Below are positions 1 to 5,227 of a stretch of 6,511 nucleotides of DNA, in pieces. The notes beneath the pieces are model-generated. The model saw only the letters and a program-made list of their open reading frames with translations, searched no databases and was not told where the DNA came from. Source of the stretch: Alphaproteobacteria bacterium (GTDB lineage Bacteria > Pseudomonadota > Alphaproteobacteria > RS24); NCBI GenBank assembly GCA_009920875.1, contig RFZE01000084.1:1-6511 (forward strand). Reading direction: 5' to 3'. Within the stretch, counting starts at the first letter, position 1. Every line of letters begins with the position of its first letter. A program made the position numbers and the translations under genes.

Positions 1-287
1 ACCGTTCAGCCGCTTTCTCAGCGCTCGGCGCAATGCTGCTCGGTGTTATCGTGACCGGCCTGTTCGTGGCTCTGTCAATGACTGCCGGCGGCGGTGCTTG
101 GGATAATGCCAAGAAATATATTGAAGATGGCAATCATGGTGGCAAAGGTTCGGAAGCGCATAAAGCGGCCGTAACCGGTGACACTGTCGGTGACCCGTAT
201 AAAGATACGGCAGGCCCGGCGGTCAATCCGATGATTAAAATCACCAATATTGTTGCTCTGCTGATGCTGGCCATTCTGGCTCACTAA
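1..287 (+). CDS. hppA: Membrane-bound ion-translocating pyrophosphatase, C-terminal fragment
   Basis: This is the 3' end of an H+ (or Na+) translocating inorganic pyrophosphatase, an integral inner-membrane enzyme that hydrolyses PPi to pump ions. The reading frame is open from base 3 (5' truncated by the window edge) and gives 94 residues before TAA. Visible family signatures are a transmembrane stretch (LLGVIVTGLFVALSM), the GGGAWDNAKKYIE segment, then GDTVGDPYKDTAGPAVNP, whose Asp and Lys residues bind Mg-PPi in this family. A final hydrophobic helix (ITNIVALLMLAILAH) ends the protein, as usual. The ATG at 33 is internal, not a start. Residues that would separate K+-dependent from K+-independent, or H+ from Na+ pumps, lie upstream and are not visible. 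The gene is followed by a strong terminator and faces bamE. Confidence 0.95.
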   Translation, partial: RSAAFSALGAMLLGVIVTGLFVALSMTAGGGAWDNAKKYIEDGNHGGKGSEAHKAAVTGDTVGDPYKDTAGPAVNPMIKITNIVALLMLAILAH

Positions 288-308
288 GCAGACGCAATAA
301 AAGACAAG

Positions 309-339
309 CCCCGGCATAGCGATATGCCGGGGTTTTTTT
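309..339 (+). terminator. Rho-independent terminator after hppA
   Basis: A perfect 10-bp inverted repeat (CCCCGGCATA at 309-318 and TATGCCGGGG at 323-332) encloses a GCGA tetraloop of GNRA type. It is followed by seven T residues (333-339). It lies 21 bp after the hppA stop. On the opposite strand the same stem is followed by a looser T-rich tract (complement of 297-307), so it may also end bamE transcripts arriving from the right. Confidence 0.93.
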
Positions 340-352
340 GTGCTTCGAATTG

Positions 353-847
353 TTAAAATTGCGTCGGAGATCCGTCGCCAAAGCGACCGATATTACCGAA
401 GATTTGTTGCAGGGCTGTCAGTTCAGACCCTTGCGTTTGTGTGGTGCGCGCGACAATCGGCACGATGATGCCATCTTCAAGCCGATAGACAGCCAAGTCG
501 CGAACGATTTTATTTTCGTCGAAATAAATCGCCAGCACTTTGCGGTCAACTTCCTCAGATGCGCGATAGCTTTCGGTCACAAAGCGGCTATGAATATAGT
601 AAAAAGCGCCATTGTTTAATTTGCTGACGCTGGTAGGTGATCCGAATGTGTCGCGCACGGTCGTTTGGTCGCTCACACCTTTTTCAATGTCCGCGATGGA
701 GCGGTTATCGAAAAAATAGCCGCGATTATCAATCACCGGCGCGCATGCCAGAATCGAAGCGCTTAACAGTCCGGCGGCAAAAACCGAGCCGCGACGTTTC
801 ACCGCCTGTCCGAAAGCCGCATCTTTTGTTTTTTGACGAAATCGCAT
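353..847 (-). CDS. bamE: BamE-family outer-membrane assembly lipoprotein (SmpA/OmlA domain)
   Basis: Predicted outer-membrane lipoprotein of the BAM complex, which inserts beta-barrel proteins from the periplasm. The 164-residue product has a basic N-terminus, a hydrophobic stretch (residues about 21-34) and a lipobox ILAC with the lipidated Cys at residue 35. The SmpA/OmlA fold spans roughly residues 42-128, including the GYFFDNRSIADIEKG segment and VRDTFGSPT. The C-terminal tail contains LTALQQIFGNIGRF. E. coli BamE is shorter (about 113 residues). The listed start is an ATG at 847 with a weak AGG nine bases upstream. A GTG at 800-802 (codon 16) is a real alternative: it would give a 149-residue protein with Cys at position 20, a more typical lipoprotein signal length, and it has GGACAGG just upstream. 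The gene converges with hppA and is divergent from the bc1 chaperone cluster. Confidence 0.87.
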   Translation of the reverse strand: MRFRQKTKDAAFGQAVKRRGSVFAAGLLSASILACAPVIDNRGYFFDNRSIADIEKGVSDQTTVRDTFGSPTSVSKLNNGAFYYIHSRFVTESYRASEEVDRKVLAIYFDENKIVRDLAVYRLEDGIIVPIVARTTQTQGSELTALQQIFGNIGRFGDGSPTQF

Positions 848-937
848 TATTGATTACCTATATAAGATAGCCTAGATGGGTAGCCAATCACGCGCCGTGA
901 GGCAATAGAAAATTCAATCCTTGAGTGGAGATATGTA
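848..937. promoter_or_regulatory. Divergent promoter region between bamE and the bc1 chaperone gene
   Basis: This 90-bp gap must supply transcription in both directions. On the minus strand there is TTGGCT (882-887), a 17-bp spacer and TATATA (859-864), a reasonable sigma70-like pair for bamE with initiation near 852. On the plus strand only a weak pair is visible, TTGATT (850-855) and TAGATG (873-878), also 17 bp apart. A perfect inverted repeat, TCACG-CGC-CGTGA (888-900), lies just upstream of the bamE -35 hexamer and could be an operator half-site pair. The promoter calls are by eye from consensus only. Confidence 0.35.
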
Positions 938-1501
938 ATGGGACTGCTCGACTTTTTGTCTTTGAACAAAAATGCCCCTGATTTAGCGCCGGCCTATACC
1001 GCCATTATGGCGCAGGCGCGCAAGCCCGACCATTACGGGGCGGGCGCTGTGCCCGACAGTTTTGACGGCCGTTTTGATATGTTGGCCGTTCATGTGCATT
1101 TGGTTCTGCGCCGATTGCGAAGTGACGGCGTGGCGCGTGACGATATCGGTCAGGCGCTGTTCGACATGTTTTTCCGCGATATGGACCAAGCCATGCGCGA
1201 GGCCGGTGTTGGCGATTTGGGCGTCGGGAAAAAAATTCGCAAAATGGCGCAGGCCTTTTATGGTCGCGCCGCCGCCTATGATGAAGCCTTGGGTAAAGCG
1301 GCCCCTGCCTCTGATGACGCGGCGACCAGAAAGGCGTTGAGTGCTGTCTTGCAACGCAATCTTTATCCTGATGCCGATGACGCAGCGGATAGCGAAAAGC
1401 TGAATATATTGGCGGAAGATTTGTTGAAGCTGGAAAGCGAATTGGCCGATAGGACGCTGGAAGATATTTTGGCCGGTCAGGTCTTTAAGGCCGCATCATG
1501 A
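938..1501 (+). CDS. Ubiquinol-cytochrome c chaperone family protein (CBP3-like)
   Basis: A 187-residue member of the ubiquinol-cytochrome c chaperone family, related to mitochondrial Cbp3/UQCC1, which helps cytochrome b enter the bc1 complex. Recognisable family stretches are PDSFDGRFDMLAVHVHLVLRRL (about residues 39-60), then ALFDMFFRDMDQAMREAGVGD and GKKIRKMAQAFYGR, characteristic of the alphaproteobacterial proteins. The protein is largely helical with no signal peptide or membrane segment, so cytoplasmic. The ATG at 938 has GGAG at 927-930 with a 7-bp spacer. A start-stop ATGTAA at 933-938 sits just in front of it and overlaps its first base. The stop overlaps the start of the DUF177 gene by four bases (ATGA), which suggests translational coupling. 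Exact client and partners cannot be read from the sequence. Confidence 0.9.
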   Translation: MGLLDFLSLNKNAPDLAPAYTAIMAQARKPDHYGAGAVPDSFDGRFDMLAVHVHLVLRRLRSDGVARDDIGQALFDMFFRDMDQAMREAGVGDLGVGKKIRKMAQAFYGRAAAYDEALGKAAPASDDAATRKALSAVLQRNLYPDADDAADSEKLNILAEDLLKLESELADRTLEDILAGQVFKAAS

Positions 1502-2070
1502 GTGAAGAAGAGACCATATCCGCGCCGTTTGGCGAGGCGGAAATGAGCCTACTGGTATTGCTCGATGAAGTGCCGCCCAACGGGTTTGAAATAGACCACA
1601 AGGCGGAGGCCGATGTGTTGCAGGCTTTGGCCGGACGCTTCAATGTTGAGGAAGTGGCCGATTTGCATTTTCAAGCTTTGCTGGTGCCGCTCGATAAGCA
1701 ATGCTTGCAAGCCAATGGCACGGTGCGCGGGCGGGTGCGGCAAATCTGTGGCGTGACGCTTGAGCCGCTATGGACCTATATTGAACAAAATTTCTCAACC
1801 GAGTTTCAGCCACAGGAATTGGTCGCCAAATATATTGTGCCGGAAGACGACTTTGATACGGAACTGCCCGAAGCCATGCAGAACGGGCAAGCCGATATTG
1901 GCGAAATGGTAACGCAGCTATTTGCAATGGAAATACCGGCTTATCCGCGCGTCGAAGGGGCCGAATTCGGCGGATATGGGCAAAGTGAGGCTGAAATTGA
2001 AGCCGAAGATGCCAAGCAATCGCCCTTTGCGGCCCTGTCGGCACTTAAGCCGACTGATGGCGATGCTTGA
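1498..2070 (+). CDS. DUF177 / YceD-family protein
   Basis: A 190-residue DUF177 protein, the family that includes E. coli YceD and plant DUF177 proteins linked to 23S rRNA accumulation. The precise biochemical role is unsettled. The signature runs through GRVRQICGVTLEPL (about residues 78-91), with a single Cys in the C-x-V-T-L-E-P motif, and later QLFAMEIPAYPRVEGAEFG (residues about 140-158). The C-terminus has the usual SPFAALSALK. The start ATG lies within the end of the preceding gene (4-base overlap), so it is probably made by coupled translation. In many bacteria this gene is followed by rpmF (ribosomal protein L32) and then plsX. Here no rpmF is present in the 68-bp gap, as is common in Alphaproteobacteria. 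The acidic, glutamate-rich segment near residues 161-173 looks like a flexible linker. Confidence 0.9.
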   Translation: MSEEETISAPFGEAEMSLLVLLDEVPPNGFEIDHKAEADVLQALAGRFNVEEVADLHFQALLVPLDKQCLQANGTVRGRVRQICGVTLEPLWTYIEQNFSTEFQPQELVAKYIVPEDDFDTELPEAMQNGQADIGEMVTQLFAMEIPAYPRVEGAEFGGYGQSEAEIEAEDAKQSPFAALSALKPTDGDA

Positions 2071-2097
2071 TAAAATACTCAAACAGGCGCATATAGA
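2067..2097 (+). promoter_or_regulatory. Candidate internal promoter for plsX
   Basis: TTGATA (2067-2072) overlaps the stop codon of the DUF177 gene and matches five of six bases of the sigma70 -35 consensus. A TATA-rich block (CATATAGA, 2090-2097) follows, allowing a -10 hexamer at 17 to 19 bp. Initiation would fall near 2103, giving a leader of about 36 bases. Called by eye; read-through from upstream is equally possible. Confidence 0.3.
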
Positions 2098-2102
2098 GCG
2101 GC

Positions 2103-2127
2103 GTTTCGGTAGAGTAAGTATCGGTAG
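2103..2127 (+). repeat. Short direct repeat in the plsX leader
   Basis: GTTTCGGTAG (2103-2112) and GTATCGGTAG (2118-2127) agree at nine of ten positions with a 15-bp period. They lie directly upstream of the plsX ribosome binding site. Two half-sites here could bind a regulator of the lipid genes, but a chance repeat cannot be excluded. Confidence 0.45.
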
Positions 2128-2128
2128 C

Positions 2129-2134
2129 GAGGGA
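2129..2134 (+). promoter_or_regulatory. Ribosome binding site that fixes the plsX GTG start
   Basis: GAGGGA lies a few bases before the GTG at 2139 (GAGG ends at 2132, leaving six bases). Together with the conserved N-terminus that starts at once after it, this supports GTG rather than a later ATG as the plsX start. Confidence 0.75.
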
Positions 2135-2138
2135 ACTT

Positions 2139-3182
2139 GTGACTAAAACCGTAATTGCAATTGATGCTATGGGTGGCGACTTCGGGCCCGCCGTCACGAT
2201 TGATGGCTTGGCGCGTATCCATAAAGCGCGCCCGCATGCCTCATATTTGCTTTTCGGCAATGAAGACCAAATAAGCTCCGAACTGAAAAAGCATGCCGCG
2301 CTGTCTGACGTATCGCGCATTATCCATTGCGATGTTGACGTGCCGATGGACGCCAAGCCCAGTGTTGCCTTACGGCAAGGGCGCAAAGTCTCCGGCATGT
2401 GGAAGGCCATTCACGCGGTTAAAGAGGGTGAGGCGCACGCTTGCGTCTCAGCCGGCAATACCGGTGCGCTGATGGCCATGTCGAAAGTCATTTTGCGCAC
2501 TCAACCGGGTATAGAACGTCCGGCCATTGCGTGTATCTGGCCGACCGTGCGCGGCGAAAGCGTGGTTCTTGATGTCGGTGCCAATATTGGCGGCACGGCG
2601 TCGCAATATGTTCAATTTGCAGCTATGGGTGCGGCCTATACGCGCACTGTTTTCGGCCTGAAAAAGCCTGAAATCGGATTGCTCAATATCGGCACAGAAG
2701 AAATGAAGGGCACAGATGAAGTGAAAGAGGCGGCCGAGTTGCTGGAACGCTCGGAGCTTAATTTCAAAGGGTTTGTTGAGGGCGATGGTATCGGTCGCGG
2801 CGATGTTGATGTGGTGGTGACCGACGGGTTTACCGGCAATATCGCGCTAAAAACGGCTGAAGGCACAGCCCGGCAAATGGCTGAATATTTGCGCCAGGCT
2901 ATGGGCAGTTCATTGATGACCAAAATCGGTTACTTGTTTGCCAAAAGTGGTTTTAACGCCCTGCGTGAGCGTATGGATCCGAACGCTGCAAATGGCGGTA
3001 TGTTTCTTGGGCTAAATGGTGTGGTCGTCAAAAGTCATGGCGGCGCGGACGCTGATGGCTTTGCCACTGCGGTGGGAGTTGCGATTGAGGCGGCTGACGC
3101 TGACATGTTGGGTGAAATTTCACGGCGTATCGAAAAAATACAGGCACTGCTCGATGATGCTTGGGCAGAGTCGCTTGATTGA
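2139..3182 (+). CDS. plsX: Phosphate acyltransferase PlsX
   Basis: PlsX converts acyl-ACP and phosphate to acyl-phosphate, the donor used by PlsY for glycerol-3-phosphate acylation at the start of phospholipid synthesis. It is a peripheral cytoplasmic enzyme. The 347-residue product has normal family length and shows the N-terminal DAMGGDFGP motif (residues 9-17), SAGNTGALMA (104-113), DVGAN (145-149), LLNIGTEEMKGTD (181-193), VVTDGFTGN (226-234) and GLNGVVVKSHGGAD (291-304). The start is a GTG with a good ribosome binding site; an ATG start would remove the conserved N-terminal strand. It sits 68 bp after DUF177 and 21 bp before fabH, the classic plsX-fabH pair. A candidate internal promoter and a direct repeat lie in its leader. 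Confidence 0.97.
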   Translation: MTKTVIAIDAMGGDFGPAVTIDGLARIHKARPHASYLLFGNEDQISSELKKHAALSDVSRIIHCDVDVPMDAKPSVALRQGRKVSGMWKAIHAVKEGEAHACVSAGNTGALMAMSKVILRTQPGIERPAIACIWPTVRGESVVLDVGANIGGTASQYVQFAAMGAAYTRTVFGLKKPEIGLLNIGTEEMKGTDEVKEAAELLERSELNFKGFVEGDGIGRGDVDVVVTDGFTGNIALKTAEGTARQMAEYLRQAMGSSLMTKIGYLFAKSGFNALRERMDPNAANGGMFLGLNGVVVKSHGGADADGFATAVGVAIEAADADMLGEISRRIEKIQALLDDAWAESLD

Positions 3183-3203
3183 TAACATCAGCTAGGAGGG
3201 CTT

Positions 3204-4178
3204 ATGCCCCGCAAAGCAAAAATTACCGGCATAGGCAGCTATTTGCCTGATAAGATTGTCAGCAATGATGATCTGTCAAAAATACTCGATACCAGCGATG
3301 AATGGATTACCACGCGTTCCGGCATAAAACAGCGCCATCGGGCGGCTGATGGGGAAGCGACCAGCGATATTGCTTTGGCGGCGGCGCAACAGGCTTTGAG
3401 CTATGCAGGTATTACCGCCAATGATATTGATATGATTATCGTATCGACCACAACGCCCGATTTGACCTTTCCGGCCACTGCCGCATTGGTTCAGAAAAAA
3501 CTCGGTATAAGTCACGGCGCTGCCTTTGACGTGCAGGCCGTATGCTCGGGCTTTGTCTATGGCTTGAGCGTTGCCTCAGCCATGGTTGAAACCGGCCAAG
3601 CTGAGCGCGTCCTTCTTATTGGTGCGGAAACCATGACGCGGCTGCTTGATTGGGAAGATCGCGCGACCGCCGTATTGTTCGGTGACGGCGGCGCTGCCGT
3701 GGTGTTGGAGGCAACGGATATTGCCGATGAAAACGAGCCGCATATTATCGGCTCTTATTTGCGTTCCGATGGCAATTTGACCGATTTACTTTTCGTCGAT
3801 GGTGGCCCTTCAACGACCGGAACGACGGGCAAGCTGCGCATGCAGGGGCGTGAAGTTTATCGCCATGCGGTCGGCAATATTGCCGATGCGATTAACACGC
3901 TGCTGCAACGCCACGCATTGACGGTTGACGATATTGATTGGTTTGTTCCGCACCAAGCCAATAAGCGCATTATTGATGGTGTGGCAAAGAAAATTGGCCT
4001 GCCGGCTGAAAAAACTGTGGTGACGGTGCAGAACCACGCCAATACATCGGCCGCTTCAATCCCCTTGGCGCTGCACGAATTGGTCAAAAGCGGTCGCGTG
4101 TCATCCGGTGATTTGATTATGCTTGAAGCGATGGGTGGTGGCCTGACTTGGGGTGCCAATCTTATTCGTTGGGCATAA
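3204..4178 (+). CDS. fabH: Beta-ketoacyl-ACP synthase III (FabH)
   Basis: FabH condenses acetyl-CoA (or another acyl-CoA starter) with malonyl-ACP to begin type II fatty-acid synthesis. The 324-residue protein has the thiolase fold with a complete catalytic triad: Cys114 in DVQAVCSGF, His250 in VPHQANKRI and Asn280 in NHANTSAAS. Other signatures are the N-terminal ITGIGSYLPDKIVSN, SDEWITTRSGIKQRH (31-45), the GDGGAAVVLEA loop (160-170), and the C-terminal EAMGGGLTWGA. The ATG at 3204 is preceded by a near-perfect AGGAGG (3194-3199) four bases upstream. It follows plsX by 21 bp, so the two are surely co-transcribed. Starter-chain specificity cannot be decided from sequence alone. Confidence 0.97.
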   Translation: MPRKAKITGIGSYLPDKIVSNDDLSKILDTSDEWITTRSGIKQRHRAADGEATSDIALAAAQQALSYAGITANDIDMIIVSTTTPDLTFPATAALVQKKLGISHGAAFDVQAVCSGFVYGLSVASAMVETGQAERVLLIGAETMTRLLDWEDRATAVLFGDGGAAVVLEATDIADENEPHIIGSYLRSDGNLTDLLFVDGGPSTTGTTGKLRMQGREVYRHAVGNIADAINTLLQRHALTVDDIDWFVPHQANKRIIDGVAKKIGLPAEKTVVTVQNHANTSAASIPLALHELVKSGRVSSGDLIMLEAMGGGLTWGANLIRWA

Positions 4179-4211
4179 ATCCCTCATTTAATTATGTTTT
4201 ATGCTTGCGCC

Positions 4212-4222
4212 GCCAATTTGGC
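4212..4222. repeat. Small palindrome upstream of ihfA
   Basis: GCCAA-T-TTGGC is a perfect 5-bp inverted repeat with one central base, in the 76-bp gap between fabH and ihfA. It could be an operator. No IHF consensus (WATCAA-N4-TTR) is seen in the gap, so simple IHF autoregulation at this spot is not supported. Confidence 0.35.
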
Positions 4223-4241
4223 TTGTGCTTAACTTTCATTT

Positions 4242-4247
4242 GAGGAG
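4242..4247 (+). promoter_or_regulatory. Ribosome binding site that sets the ihfA start at 4255
   Basis: GAGGAG is seven bases before the ATG at 4255. The in-frame ATG at 4201 has no such site, and its extra 18 residues do not resemble the start of an IHF/HU protein. The later ATG is therefore preferred. Confidence 0.85.
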
Positions 4248-4254
4248 ATTGGAA

Positions 4255-4560
4255 ATGGCGGGAAAAACGGTAACACGTTCTGATTTGAGCGAGATTGTTT
4301 ACAACACGGTGGGATTGTCCCGAAGCGAGTCGGCACAAATTGTCGAAACCGTTCTTGATGAAATTTCAGACGCTTTGATCCGCGGTGAGGATGTCAAACT
4401 GTCCTCCTTTGGATCGTTTCTTATCCGGCATAAAAACGGTCGCATTGGCCGCAATCCGAAAACGGGTGAGGAAGTGCCGATTGAACCGCGTCGTGTTCTC
4501 AGCTTTCGCGCCAGCCATGTCCTCAAAGAAAAAATCAACAAAATGGCCGGCCTCGGTTAA
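4255..4560 (+). CDS. ihfA: Integration host factor subunit alpha
   Basis: Histone-like DNA-bending protein that pairs with IHF-beta and acts as an architectural factor in transcription, recombination and replication. From ATG 4255 the product is 101 residues, the normal size, beginning MAGKTVTRSDLSE. The IHF/HU fold is complete: helices at residues 6-40, FGSFLIRHKNGRIGRNPKTGEE (about 48-69) with the arm-tip NPKTGEEVPI carrying the intercalating proline, then RRVLSFRASHVLKEKIN. The FRAS...LK ending and the association with fabH and merR point to the alpha subunit, not HU or IHF-beta. The 76-bp gap after fabH holds a small palindrome (4212-4222) and no clear promoter. The next gene starts nine bases after its stop. 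Confidence 0.95.
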   Translation: MAGKTVTRSDLSEIVYNTVGLSRSESAQIVETVLDEISDALIRGEDVKLSSFGSFLIRHKNGRIGRNPKTGEEVPIEPRRVLSFRASHVLKEKINKMAGLG

Positions 4561-4569
4561 AACAAGTCC

Positions 4570-4965
4570 ATGACGTCAGGAAAATCAGAAAACGCCTTTC
4601 GCACCATTAGCGAGGTGGCGCAAGCGCTTGACGTTAAACCGCATGTGCTGCGCTTTTGGGAAAGCAAGTTTGACGAAATCCAACCGGTCAAGCGGGCTGC
4701 CGGGCGCCGCTATTATCGTCCCGAAGATGTTGAACTGATTGCCGGTATCAAACATTTGCTACACGGGCAGGGCATGACCATTAAAGGTGCGCAAAAGCAT
4801 CTGAAAGACAATGGCATTGACGAAGTGCGTGCGATGGCTTCGGGGGATAAACCAAAGCCTGAAGCGGCGCTCAATGAAATCGGCCTCAATCGCCGCAGCA
4901 AGCTTGAGGCGGCGCGTCAAAATCTTGTGCAAGCGCGCATTTTATTAGTCGGCGAAGATAATTAG
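4570..4965 (+). CDS. MerR-family transcriptional regulator
   Basis: A 131-residue regulator with an N-terminal MerR-type winged helix-turn-helix (about residues 11-81): FRTISEVAQALDVKPHVLRF forms the HTH, and EIQPVKRAAGRRYYRPEDVE forms the wing. A following helical segment includes LLHGQGMTIKGAQKHLKDNG. The C-terminal 45 residues are short and helical (LEAARQNLVQARILL probably dimerises). The protein contains no cysteine, so it is not a classical metal- or mercury-sensing MerR; its signal is unknown. The ATG at 4570 has no good ribosome binding site and comes nine bases after the ihfA stop, which suggests coupled translation. The ihfA-merR order is conserved in Alphaproteobacteria. Confidence 0.92.
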   Translation: MTSGKSENAFRTISEVAQALDVKPHVLRFWESKFDEIQPVKRAAGRRYYRPEDVELIAGIKHLLHGQGMTIKGAQKHLKDNGIDEVRAMASGDKPKPEAALNEIGLNRRSKLEAARQNLVQARILLVGEDN

Positions 4966-5007
4966 TCTGTCTCGCCTTCGAAGTCGGTTTGCTCCGACAA
5001 TCCGTCG

Positions 5008-5037
5008 CTTGCCTTTTTTACTGAAACTGCATAGTAA
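5008..5037 (+). promoter_or_regulatory. Candidate promoter for tRNA-Pro
   Basis: CTTGCC/TTGCCT (5008-5014) resembles the alphaproteobacterial -35 CTTGAC, and TAGTAA (5032-5037) lies 17 bp after TTGCCT as a weak -10. Initiation near 5044 would leave a few bases of 5' leader before the tRNA at 5048. The rest of the gap from 4966 holds a small GTCGG/CCGAC hairpin (4983-4998) and a T6 run (5014-5019) that are too far apart for a standard terminator. Confidence 0.35.
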
Positions 5038-5047
5038 ATGCCTAAGT

Positions 5048-5124
5048 CGGAGCGTAGCGCAGCCCGGTAGCGCACTTGTCTGGGGGACAAGGGGTCGTGG
5101 GTTCGAATCCCGCCGCTCCGACCA
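5048..5124 (+). tRNA. tRNA-Pro (anticodon GGG)
   Basis: A complete 77-nt tRNA with CCA encoded. The acceptor stem CGGAGCG (5048-5054) pairs fully with CGCTCCG (5114-5120), followed by discriminator A and CCA. The D arm is GCGC/GCGC. The anticodon stem CTTGT/ACAAG (5075-5079, 5087-5091) holds a seven-base loop with anticodon GGG at 5082-5084. The variable loop is GGGTC. The T stem GTGGG/CCCGC (one G-T wobble) carries TTCGAAT. GGG decodes CCC and CCU. The C1-G72 pair and the overall sequence are typical of bacterial tRNA-Pro. Confidence 0.98.
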
Positions 5125-5133
5125 TTAGAAGCT

Positions 5134-5137
5134 GGAG
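5134..5137 (+). promoter_or_regulatory. Ribosome binding site of the 26-codon ORF
   Basis: GGAG is followed by six A-rich bases and then the ATG at 5144. It is a well-placed Shine-Dalgarno sequence only ten bases after the tRNA 3' end, and it is a main reason for accepting this very short ORF. Confidence 0.7.
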
Positions 5138-5143
5138 AAAAAA

Positions 5144-5224
5144 ATGTCTGCAATTTTGCCTATCGTTATTTTTATTGTCGCTTTCGTCGCGCTGAACATT
5201 TTTCAGTTCGGTCGCCCTGACTAG
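5144..5224 (+). CDS. Single-helix membrane microprotein (26 residues), downstream of tRNA-Pro
   Basis: A short ORF (ATG to TAG, 26 residues) with a good GGAG ribosome binding site. The product starts MSAILPIVIFIVAFVAL, a hydrophobic run long enough for one transmembrane helix, and ends NIFQFGRPD, a short polar tail with one Arg and one Asp. There is no cleavable signal peptide, so it would be a small inner-membrane protein, probably with the tail in the cytoplasm. It starts 19 bp after the tRNA and no terminator lies between, so it is probably co-transcribed with the tRNA. Its stop is three bases from the convergent DUF2842 stop. From memory it resembles short alphaproteobacterial hypothetical proteins ending FGRxD, but I cannot verify this. 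Function unknown. Confidence 0.62.
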   Translation: MSAILPIVIFIVAFVALNIFQFGRPD

Positions 5225-5227
5225 GGG

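Noticed and set aside
338..870. Plus-strand ORFs at 338-619 and 637-870
   Set aside because: They lie opposite bamE, lack recognisable motifs, and the minus-strand frame has a complete lipoprotein and BamE-like domain.
2071..2138. rpmF (ribosomal protein L32) between DUF177 and plsX
   Set aside because: The gap is only 68 bp and holds no ORF of the needed length; rpmF must lie elsewhere in this genome.
4983..5019. Terminator after merR
   Set aside because: The GTCGG/CCGAC hairpin (4983-4998) has only five pairs and the T6 run begins 15 bases later. A second pairing, CGAC (4995-4998) with GTCG (5004-5007), is also short. Not a standard terminator and too weak to call a switch.
4962..5153. 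Minus-strand 63-codon ORF containing GGIRTHDPLSPRQVRYRAALR
   Set aside because: It is the antisense translation of tRNA-Pro. This peptide type is a familiar spurious annotation in databases; the tRNA structure fully explains the sequence.
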